Source: Cytidiella melzeri
Taxonomy: Eukaryota; Basidiomycota; Agaricomycetes; Polyporales; Irpicaceae
DNA: 20,548 bases
NCBI GenBank assembly: GCA_022592445.1
Contig: JABYQR010000553.1
Coordinates: 1 to 20,548 of the forward strand
Reading direction: 5' to 3'
Shown here: in pieces, positions 10,305 through 17,658 of the stretch
Numbering within the stretch: the first letter of the stretch is position 1
How the letters are laid out: the number at the start of each line of letters is the position of its first letter
Translations under genes and position numbers: made by a program
Notes under the pieces: generated by a model
The model's database searches: none
Seen by the model: only the letters and a program-made list of their open reading frames with translations
Told to the model about the DNA's origin: nothing

Positions 10305-10719
10305 CACTGGATGGATTTGCTGCTGGCGCGAGGGGCGCAGCCTGAGGGGCCACTTCAAGCACCATCCAGTCAAGTTGGTGGGTAAGTTTCTTCAAGGAGG
10401 ATTGCACGTTTTGTCCTCGTGTAATGTCGGTAATTGCATCTTTAGCAAGGTGAGCGCCATCCAGCCATTCGGCCATCTGATTGAGGCAAGGTGTCACTTT
10501 CTCAAGGTCATGAAGGGTGCGTGCAACGGTCTGCTTGTTTAGCGCTTGCTTATTTGTTTGCTGTAGCTCTGCAAAGTCGAAGTCGCAAGGTAAATTTGAT
10601 CTCAACAAACCCTCAGTGTCATTGTTGTTGTTGTCATCGTCGATGGCAGCATTGTCTGGACCTGGTGTTGCAAAGCCGGAGTACTCACTGTGAGTGCAGA
10701 ACTTGCTGTCTGTGTTCGA
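10180..10719 (-). pseudogene. Unidentified 180-codon open frame, probably a mobile-element exon
   Basis: The minus-strand frame is open from TCG at 10719, directly after an acceptor-like ATATAG, to a stop at 10180. It has no early Met, so it is an exon or fragment. It contains an acidic Asn-rich stretch (IDDDNNNNDTEG), then a polar, probably helical segment (AELQQTNKQALNKQ, LHDLEKV, QMAEWLDGAHLAKDAI, SLKKLTHQLDWM), and an Ala/Pro-rich tail. The layout resembles Gag-like or structural coiled-coil proteins of retroelements, but no family is recognised. It lies next to an LTR-tail-like repeat (10733-10860) on the opposite strand. The coding appearance is moderate. Confidence 0.4.
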
Positions 10720-10732
10720 CTATATTAAATTA

Positions 10733-10860
10733 GACGCTTAATGTACGAGCGCCGTAGTTACCGTAAATAAGACTTACTCCGATCAATGCAACTCTACGCA
10801 CTTTTGATCCCCAACTCCCACTGTGTGATCTCTCTCAGTCTTACTCTCTCAACACTTTCC
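10733..10860 (+). repeat. LTR-tail-like repeat, copy 1
   Basis: Shares the ordered blocks ACGCTTA, GTAGTTAC-GTA-ATAAGAC, TACTC-GATCAATGCAAC and CTTTTGATCCCCA with 12916-13035 in the same orientation. By comparison with that copy, which precedes a Gag, it is probably the 3' part of an LTR (promoter, R, U5) left without an internal region. Confidence 0.6.
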
Positions 10861-11052
10861 TCTACTTGCATAACCTTCTAACAGTCTGCAATGTCGAGGC
10901 ACCATTTGCAGTGACCTCATCTAGCTGCTCAAACTCCGAGTCTGACTGAGGATTTTCAGACTCGGTGCTTTCTCAGAGGATATTGTTGATTGCAATTGAA
11001 GCTTGAGCAATGGGATCCAGTGTAGTTGTCATGGGCGCTGACATCTGTATAG

Positions 11053-11211
11053 GAAGAGCTCATGCCCAACTACGAGACTGTAGAAGATAGGCCTCGTCTT
11101 CTGTATTTGGCACCCAGGACTGCAAGTAAGGAAGAGCTAAGCCTTGCATGCAAAGCATTTCTGTGTGCACTGCAGCAGCAGGGATGTGCTTGCAAATGCA
11201 GCCTCACATGA
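11053..11211 (+). pseudogene. Coding-like fragment of unknown family
   Basis: The plus strand reads EELMPNYETVEDRPRLLYL, APRTASKEELSLACKAFL and CALQQQGCACKC before TGA at 11209, directly after an acceptor-like TGTATAG. Composition looks protein-like, but at 52 codons no family can be assigned. It sits among other transposon debris. Confidence 0.25.
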
Positions 11212-11522
11212 TGAAATTGGGGCAAGTACATGCTACCATGCCTCCTGGACGGAAAACAATGATGTACTTGACAGGTGACGGGTTGAACTTGGGCGGCAGG
11301 GCAGCCATTGCGGAATATCAAGAGTTGCGGTCAATTTTTTTCATTGCCCGGGCGCCCGATTTGGTACTATAAATGTTAGGATGGACTGTATACTATGGTA
11401 CAGTTACATTAATGAAGTTTTGTTAACTCTATGTCCTGCAATAAACATTTTGGCATTATTACAGTAAGCACATGAGTATGAGTTCAGAAAAAAAAAGAGA
11501 GTCTGTCGCAAACTAACTTCAT

Positions 11523-11626
11523 GAACTGCCTCTCCACTGGTAGGATTGTAATCTCGCACGTCTCCAAGCCGAGTTCCTGTGCTTGCATGTGACATCCATA
11601 CAAGGCAACTGCTTGTGCAGGCTGAC
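11523..11626 (-). repeat. Coding-like repeat, minus-strand copy
   Basis: Inverted relative to 9591-9714. Its minus-strand frame is intact: CQPAQAVALYGCHMQAQELG, then LETCEITILPVERQFMK, followed by a donor-like GTTAGT. A matching acceptor (TTTATTGCAG) lies near 11443. It may therefore be an exon of a spliced element gene. The product is unknown. Confidence 0.65.
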
Positions 11627-12915
11627 AATCCCATGCTAGGCAAACTAGGGGGGGGGGGAGTTCTTTTGTGTGTGAAGTATTGTATTTCTATGACGTGCCT
11701 CAACTACCATAGACGGACGTCCCAATGTACCAACTGTCTCCGCCACTCACGCGTATTATTTTGGTCTATTCCGTTTCTTCTATGTTATGCCTAACTGTAT
11801 TTGTATCACTGTTCTCCACTTCTATCTGCGCATCTGTCCATTTCTCACTTTCTGATTTTATCTTATCCTTTATTTTGTATAACTATAAAAACACTTGTAT
11901 CCGCCTCATCTTAATTTTATCATCTCATTGCTCTCTCTCTTGTGCGTTTGCACCCCTATCGCAACAACATAAAGAGAAAGTAGGACTCACCAATTCAGGG
12001 TTTACCACACAGCTCAGGCTGACATGAGTATCTTGGTCAAGCATCCAGGACTCTAGCTGGTATGTGTGGGTGTGTCAAGATTATGGACGACACAGTGCAT
12101 ACTGACTGAACAACTACATGTGCGGGTGTGTTGTTGGCCTGGGCAGTACCATCACAGCTTTTGTTGTAGTCTCATTCCCAGACGTCTGGGCGACTGGGGG
12201 ACAAAGCCAAAGACAGTCGTGGTCCTCCAATACTTCACATTATTGACATTAATCACCCATGTTATATATGTTAGTAACCAGTTTATAACTCAGATCAGAA
12301 AATATATATAATTTAAATTGTATAATCAGACTCCAGGAGCCTGCGCAGCAGACCTCTCTGAGCAACTGGTGCAGACTGAGATTGTTTTGAGACTGCTGGA
12401 GGCAACCCAGACGGCAAGTCCCAAAATGCATATGATTCAAGGTCAGCCAGGTTGCCCGCTATAATCTGTCACCCAGTTTGTCATCATGGTTCCGATGTCT
12501 TGGTCTATCCCCCTATGCACTGGCAGCAAGGCCCTTGCTATTTTTGTCACTATCTGCTCCATCCTTGGGATTATCATTAGCTTCAGCTTCAGCTGCTTCC
12601 CTGGCATCAAATGGGCCATCAACTTGCAGATCTCCATCCTGACACAGACAAAGAGTCAAGTTGAGGTCACGGAATCTAATGGTTGGTTGCGTGATCTTGC
12701 TTGCACCCTACTTGTACATGAGTTTGAGCTCTGAGTTGAACTATGACACTCACCGGCTCTTGACCTTTCTTGAATTGCTTGATTTGGGCCATGCAGACCA
12801 ATGTAGAAACTTGCTGTGCACTGCAAAGGCAAGAATTCTGCCATGTAAAGTACAACACGGTTCACTCATTGTGTTTGACTGCATTGAGACTCTGTTGAGA
12901 CTCTGTACTGAGTGT
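11627..12915. other. Degenerate transposon-rich stretch with no assignable gene
   Basis: Contains an 11-G run (11648-11658), an AT-rich pyrimidine stretch (about 11750-11960), and a minus-strand coding-like remnant at about 12515-12650 (acidic, Ala/Asp/Lys-rich, e.g. DGDLQVDGPFDAREAAEAEA) that ends in a stop. Nothing recognisable as a domain was seen. Confidence 0.4.
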
Positions 12916-13035
12916 ACGCTTAGCACAAGTAGTTACTGTATATAAGACATACTCAGATCAATGCAACGCTACAGCTTTTGATCCCCATCTCTTTGTCTGA
13001 CCACCCCCTCAGTCTCTGCTCTCCACACTCTCAAG
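12916..13035 (+). repeat. LTR-tail-like repeat, copy 2, upstream of the Gag relic
   Basis: Homologous to 10733-10860. It has a TATA box (TGTATATAAGACA, about 12936-12948) and ends about 60 bp before the Gag frame, which is the layout of the 3' part of a 5' LTR. The 5' edge of the LTR could not be set. Confidence 0.6.
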
Positions 13036-13097
13036 CACCAAAAATTGAAAGAAAAATTGAAAGGAAAAAAAGACCATCCACACCATTCACCACTCCA

Positions 13098-13945
13098 GAT
13101 GACAACAACTCCTCGGCACCAGATCCACATTGACCCCTCTTTCAACCCTATGACAGGGAAGGTTATGAGAAGGGGAGGCAATCAGATCCTTTCAACCCCG
13201 AGTACCCCTTTGACAGATACTCTGACACCCCAACCAATGACCAAGCACCACCTGAAAGCAAGTGGGAGAAGCTCACACTCTGTGACCCCCAAGACTTTGA
13301 TGGCAGGGCTGAGAAGTTTGACTAATGGTGGACCAAGATACTGACGTACTTCACAACGCAGCCTAAGCAATTTGCTTGAGCCATAAACAAGATTGTTTGT
13401 GTACTCAGTTACATGAACGGAGGAACGGTTTGACCATGGGCCATGCTAAAAAGAAACAATAGCTGATGGAAGATCTCCCACGCTGGAGAGAATTCTGCAA
13501 AGAAGTCTTGATGTTCTTCCAGGACAAAGGACTCAGAGAACGAGCATTGGCCAAACGTTCAAGAGCAAACCAGGGTTTGCCAATCAGGGTTGAAAAAATC
13601 CAAGAATACAACAATGACTTTTCCATGTTGCTGGGCCAGTACGGCAAAAACCGAGGGAAAACAGCGGTGATGGCTTGGTACAAGCGTGGACTCAGGTGGA
13701 ACCTCCTCAATACCCTCCACAATCTCCACCACCAGCCACAAAACCTTGGAGTATTGATGATAGAAATACTCCAGCTAGAAACAAACTGACAACTCCTGAC
13801 ACTATATCTGGCTGCTCATAATGGCTGTGCAGGAGCGAGGGGGGGAGTCAGTCCACTCGGTCCCCCTACTTGCAGATTGTGAGCGTCACTTCAGAGACAA
13901 CCTGTGTTTCAGGTGCCATCAGCCTGGTCACAAAGCTAACAATCT
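13098..13945 (+). pseudogene. Ty3/Gypsy Gag relic with matrix/capsid-like core and zinc knuckle
   Basis: Frame 1 carries DPFNPEYPFDRYSDT, then KLTLCDPQDFDGRAEKFD, WWTKILTYFTTQPKQF and NKIVCVLSYMNGGT, typical of basidiomycete Ty3 Gag. In-frame stops occur at 13131, 13323, 13377, 13431 and 13464. The match continues in another frame from 13466 (RWREFCKEVLMFFQDKGL, EYNNDFSMLLGQYG, VMAWYKRGLRWNLLNTLHNL) to 13789. It shifts again for the knuckle CFRCHQPGHKANN (13905-13943), where the fourth ligand Cys is missing. No protease, RT or integrase follows, so this copy is both mutated and 3'-truncated. Confidence 0.85.
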
Positions 13946-14751
13946 CTCCTTCCATCCCAACTATAGACAAAACCCACGCACACAACCTCAAGTAAAAAAC
14001 CCGCCGCCTGCACTCCAAGCTGCGACAATGGTTGAAGGAAAAAATCAGGCACCAACACTATGGAGACAAGAGGGGAGGAGGTTGGAACAGAGGACGCCGC
14101 AGGAGTTATCCGTTGCACGCATGGCAGCATGGGGGGCAATTCAAGCAAAACACTGAGAGCTTTTGAAGAGCTACATTGTCAACACAATAAAGGGGGGACC
14201 CTGCAGGTTTTGGAATCTGGCCAAACACAGGAACGGGGTCTTTATGACCAATCAGGAGGCGGAGTGCATGAGGGAATGGAGAACACTGGCCTTCACAAGG
14301 GCAACAACTCCTAATGGATAAGTTGGGCAGTGCACAAACGGGAGGATCTGGGAGTAACTCAGGAGGAAGTGGCGAGGTGGCTCAATAGTGGGTAGGGCTG
14401 CCCCTTTTCTGGGTCCAAGAGTGGCAGGACGGAATTCTGAAACTCAACCAAGTTTGGAAATGGTCTACAGAGTGGTAGCAGAGCTATTAGTTGAGGAGAG
14501 AGGCTGGTTCTTAGAGAAGCTCAAAGATAGAGAGGGTTTTTATTATATCCTACACCCTCGACATGTGTCAGGATTAAGGCAAACCATGTAACGGCTAGTG
14601 ACCTTTCAATATCATTTACTGGCAAAATCACACACTGTCACGGAGACGGAGCTCAACACTGCAACTAGGGACACAATGTGGAAAACAACAATGAGGTGGT
14701 GGCAGGTGTGTAGCACAGTGCTCTCACCAACTATAAACCTTATTCAGGTAT
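13946..14751. other. Sequence downstream of the Gag relic, no protease or RT
   Basis: Plus-strand open frames at 14060-14314, 14388-14591 and 14598-14780 are short, in different frames and without recognisable domains. They may be decayed remains of the same element or of another one. No DSG/DTG aspartic protease motif was found. Confidence 0.4.
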
Positions 14752-15120
14752 CTATCCCAGTAAAGACCAAGTTAGATTGATACTACTCGCTATGTAGTAC
14801 AAGAGGGGGTTTGCTTACCTAGCCTAGTAAAGACCAATAGGTCAAGATGGGGGCTAGGAGTGTACATGCAGCAGTATATATAGACTTCAAGTACCTGCGC
14901 ACAGACTATGTTAAGGGCAGGCTTTGCAAGAAGCCTGTGTGAACGAAGAACAATAGCACTACCTAAAGGAGAATAATAGCTATTGTCTGGACTCTGCCAA
15001 GATCTCTACTGATGAGAGATCCTATCTAAAAGAAGACCAGTTATTGTATTCCATTCCCACACCTGTGAGAACATCCTTTTATGAAGATAACAATAGCAAA
15101 AGAACAATAGGAGTCCGTGT
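14752..15120 (-). mobile_element. LTR relic related to the 3' LTR at 17.0-17.6 kb
   Basis: Read on the minus strand, it has several CTATTGTTC-type motifs (15115-14945), a TATATATA box (14874-14883) and, 25 bp downstream, CATCTTGACCT (14849-14839). It then has a GTAAGC donor-like site (14818). The same order and spacing occur in the LTR at 17.0-17.6 kb, where TATA and CATCTTGACCT are also about 25 bp apart. The two LTRs are clearly diverged. No matching internal region is attached, so it is a solo or truncated LTR. Its 5' edge is uncertain. Confidence 0.6.
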
Positions 15121-15355
15121 AAGTGGTATCTATGACATCAAACCCTAGCTATGGGCTGAGCCATGTGGTTGTAGCGATGTGGTCTTACATAAGCTAAGTC
15201 ATGTGCCAGTGTGACGTAACAGCAAGCAATGTGACCATGTAGAACATCAGCCACGTGATATGGGCGCTTTATAGACGTGCAAGGGGTTTGTACAGAGAGG
15301 GTTGCAACTGCATCCTCTCTTGTACCGGTACCACCACCATCGAAGACAGACGCCC
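15121..15355 (+). promoter_or_regulatory. Probable promoter and leader of the 567-codon ORF
   Basis: Contains GCGCTTTATAGACG (about 15265-15278), a TATA-like element about 85 bp before the ATG at 15356. No other gene is seen. Whether this belongs to a mobile element is unknown. Confidence 0.3.
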
Positions 15356-17005
15356 ATGACTACTCCTTCGACTCTCGACATACCTATGGCAACAGCAGCG
15401 CGAACGAAGTCCAGCTCACCTACAGCTGGACCCGTTCGGAGAGAGGGCTCTGTGGAGCCCTTTGAACCATACGGGGGCAGACCTAAAAAGTCTGCTCCCA
15501 GATCTTTGACCTCGAAAGAGGCCCCTGCCTTGCAGGACCCCGAAGTCTCTAGTGGTGCAACTGCTAGAGACCTCAAACCAATCCCTGAGGGTTCCACCGC
15601 CCCTGCGCATAGCTCGGGTGCTGGCTCGCACGGGACTCAACTTCATGCCCCCCCGACGTATGCGACTATTGTCCAGACGTCGCAGGCGAATGAGGTGCCG
15701 CTGCAGGTAAGCATACGCACCCCCCAACTATCCATCGATCCATGTGCCTGTCATCTGATGGGCACGAGGATTTACTTCGCGCAATATGGGACTGCGCTTA
15801 CATTCGTGTTTCGAATTCAGATTCTGACATCGACCCAGGCTGTTCCAGCCGGGTCTAATCCTTTCCAAGGGCGAACGCACACCAGTGAGCCCGAGGACAG
15901 AAACCAATCGCAGCGAACCGAGGAAGGATCTATCCTTCACGCATTCGTGTGCAGAGGCGAGAACGCAGTGGGTGACATCCTGGATCGTGTCATTGAGTCG
16001 TTTGACAACATCGCGGTGGCGGCCCCTAGTTGGGACCCGTCTGGCGCGTTCTTTGCGGAGCTGCCTGTAGGTAGGCGGGAATTCGCTCGTAATCGCATCG
16101 TGGGTCTGTTACAGATGGTGACAGACCATTTCGAGGCGTACTTCCGAAAGTGGGACCCTGCTTCCCCTTCTCTCCTCATTGCGTCTACTCAGGCGCACAG
16201 ACACATCGAGGCCTCAACGTTTATCCGGGGCACGGTGTCCGACATGGCTTCCAGTGTCAGTCAGATTCGCTCTGACATGGCCAAGCTGCGTAGTGAGCGG
16301 AGGCTCAGGTTCCAACAGGAACATATGGAGGTGGACGACGAGGCTTTGCCGTCGTATGCCCGCCCAACAAAAGCGTCTGCAGCCAAGGGACCTGGTCCCA
16401 AGGCCAAAAAGACGCTCGACTCGATTTGTGTTGCTCCCGGTCGTGCCTCTCGTAGAGAGCATGGCGGCGCGGTAAGTGATGCGATGACTTCTGCGGACGA
16501 GGGTGGTGTTGCCTCCGAAGCTGAAGAAATCATGACACCGGGAGCTCGGAGGAGCTACGCCGATGCCACCAAAGCGAAAGGGAAAGACAAGGCGCCGGCC
16601 AAGTCTCTGTTCGAGGGTATGCACCCATCTGTCGCGCTGAGCCATCGCCAGCGCCGAGCAGCGGCTGCCAAGAAGGCGGCTGCTTCTGCTTCCACATCGA
16701 CGACTGCTCCTCCTGCTGCTGTGGCGGGAGAAACCAGTCTTGGCAAGCGTCTGCGTGCGGACTCCACTCACATCACAGAGCGCCCTGACACTCCATCTAC
16801 TGCAGCTCCGCCAGCGAAGAAGCTTCGGACTGCTGACGACTGGTTCAAGTCGCTCTCGGTGGAGATGATCAACAACTTTGCCCTGGGATTACGATGTCGC
16901 GGAGCGACTGCTGCTGTACTGCTAAACCCTACACAAGGGCAGAGAAGAGGGGGAGAGGAAGTGGAAGTGGATCTCCAACGACGACAACAAGGTCAAAGTC
17001 GATGA
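15356..17005 (+). CDS. Uncharacterised Ser/Ala/Pro-rich protein, likely mobile-element ORF1 or Gag-like
   Basis: The frame is open from 15302. I prefer the ATG at 15356 (MTTPSTLDIPMATAARTKSS, 549 aa), which follows a TATA-like box. The N-terminal third is low-complexity. The middle (about 15930-16300) is better ordered: GSILHAFVCRGENAVGDILD, SGAFFAELPVGRREFARNRI, DHFEAYFRKWDP. A heptad-like stretch SVSQIRSDMAKLRSERRL follows, then basic, Ala-rich linkers with nuclear-localisation-like KKLR and KRLR. YATIV and RRSYADATK resemble SYA-type motifs seen in LINE ORF1 proteins, but there is no zinc knuckle, so class is unresolved. The last ~38 codons look off-frame: from 16893 the +1-shifted frame reads YDVAERLLLY, then a TAA, then HKGREEGERKWKW and SNDDNKVKVDD. 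A candidate in-frame intron is at 15707-15820. Confidence 0.6.
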   Translation: MTTPSTLDIPMATAARTKSSSPTAGPVRREGSVEPFEPYGGRPKKSAPRSLTSKEAPALQDPEVSSGATARDLKPIPEGSTAPAHSSGAGSHGTQLHAPPTYATIVQTSQANEVPLQVSIRTPQLSIDPCACHLMGTRIYFAQYGTALTFVFRIQILTSTQAVPAGSNPFQGRTHTSEPEDRNQSQRTEEGSILHAFVCRGENAVGDILDRVIESFDNIAVAAPSWDPSGAFFAELPVGRREFARNRIVGLLQMVTDHFEAYFRKWDPASPSLLIASTQAHRHIEASTFIRGTVSDMASSVSQIRSDMAKLRSERRLRFQQEHMEVDDEALPSYARPTKASAAKGPGPKAKKTLDSICVAPGRASRREHGGAVSDAMTSADEGGVASEAEEIMTPGARRSYADATKAKGKDKAPAKSLFEGMHPSVALSHRQRRAAAAKKAAASASTSTTAPPAAVAGETSLGKRLRADSTHITERPDTPSTAAPPAKKLRTADDWFKSLSVEMINNFALGLRCRGATAAVLLNPTQGQRRGGEEVEVDLQRRQQGQSR

Positions 17006-17036
17006 TAAGCAGGCAAGCAGGCTCAGAGGCCGGATA

Positions 17037-17118
17037 CTGGCAGTGCAAATGACGAAGTTAATAGCATGCTTATACTAGGTTACATTGAGTAACTCACCTG
17101 GCAGTGCAAATGACGAAG
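17037..17118 (-). repeat. 21-bp direct repeat bounding an intron-like unit in the LTR
   Basis: CTGGCAGTGCAAATGACGAA plus G occurs exactly at 17037-17057 and 17098-17118. On the minus strand this gives exon-end ...GCCAG, then GTGAGT (17097), a TTAAC branch-like site, then the second copy ending CCAG (17037). The resulting GT..AG unit is 61 nt. Confidence 0.8.
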
Positions 17119-17250
17119 AGGTCAAGATGCAGAACCAGGGAGGGTAAGGGGTACTATATATACTGTGTCTGGGTGGTCTGTGCACCAGTTCCCACACTAG
17201 GGACTGGAGTAACTGTGGGACTGGAGTGACAATAGAACAATAAGGAACCC

Positions 17251-17308
17251 GGGTAACTGTCAAGGGCCTGAGTAACTGTCAAGGACCGGAGTAACTGTCA
17301 AGGACCAG
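17251..17308 (+). repeat. Three tandem 19-20-bp units in the LTR
   Basis: Three successive copies of a GAGTAACTGTCAAGGACCG-like unit lie in U3 of the minus-strand LTR, upstream of its TATA box. Such tandem U3 units often serve as enhancers in LTR elements; that role is inferred. Confidence 0.8.
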
Positions 17309-17316
17309 GGTACGTA

Positions 17317-17437
17317 GAACAATAGAGCTAGAACAATACAACAATAGAACAATAGGATAAGAACAATAGAACAATAAGACCTGGGGGAATCCCTGGGGAA
17401 TCCCCATCAATGGAAGAGGAACAATAGAACAATAGCC
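17317..17437 (+). repeat. Clustered AACAATAG motifs in U3
   Basis: At least eight GAACAATAG or ACAATAG/ACAATAC motifs, some in direct succession, lie at 17317-17380 and 17421-17437. Further copies occur at 17231-17244 and in the related LTR relic at 14940-15115. Confidence 0.8.
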
Positions 17438-17644
17438 TAGGTTGATCTGGAACCGCTCCAGACTGAGTCTAGGGTTTGGGTCTGGACTATTGATAAATAA
17501 GGCAGGATGTCACGTGACCCAGGTTAGGGTTAGGTCCGGTAACACTCCTAGCCGGAAAATAAGCGCTCTAGATAGGCGCCCAAGGCTGTAAACTTGTGAC
17601 ATTGTTGGAAAAATCCGGTCTCTGTTGGACTATCCATGTCATTA

Positions 17645-17653
17645 CCCCCCCCT
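17645..17653 (-). other. Polypurine tract for plus-strand priming
   Basis: Minus-strand AGGGGGGGG lies between the pol stop codon (17659) and the first TG of the LTR (17641). This is the canonical PPT position in Ty3/Gypsy elements. Confidence 0.75.
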
Positions 17654-17658
17654 AAAAT

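Larger units (their letters stand above)
17003..17641 (-). mobile_element. 3' LTR of the Ty3/Gypsy chromovirus
   Basis: On the minus strand the LTR starts TGACATGG at 17641, right after the polypurine tract. It contains tandem CCTTGACAGTTACTC units, many CTATTGTTC motifs, a TATA box (GTATATATAGT, 17163-17153) and downstream CATCTTGACCT. The outer end is uncertain. A TG..CA end at about 17003 (TTATCA) is possible; the other LTR is outside the window, so no target duplication can be checked. It appears to interrupt the 3' end of the plus-strand ORF. Confidence 0.65.

Noticed and set aside
13131..13466. Repeat-induced point mutation as the cause of the Gag stops
   Set aside because: Some stops would need G-to-T or other changes rather than C-to-T, so the pattern is not clearly RIP.
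15302..15355. First ATG at 15302 as the start of the long ORF
   Set aside because: The added His/Arg/Tyr-rich leader looks like untranslated sequence close to the TATA-like box; ATG 15356 is preferred, though 15302 is not excluded.
17523..17534. Telomere-like TTAGGGTTAGG
   Set aside because: Only two units, located inside the LTR; too short for an interstitial telomeric array.
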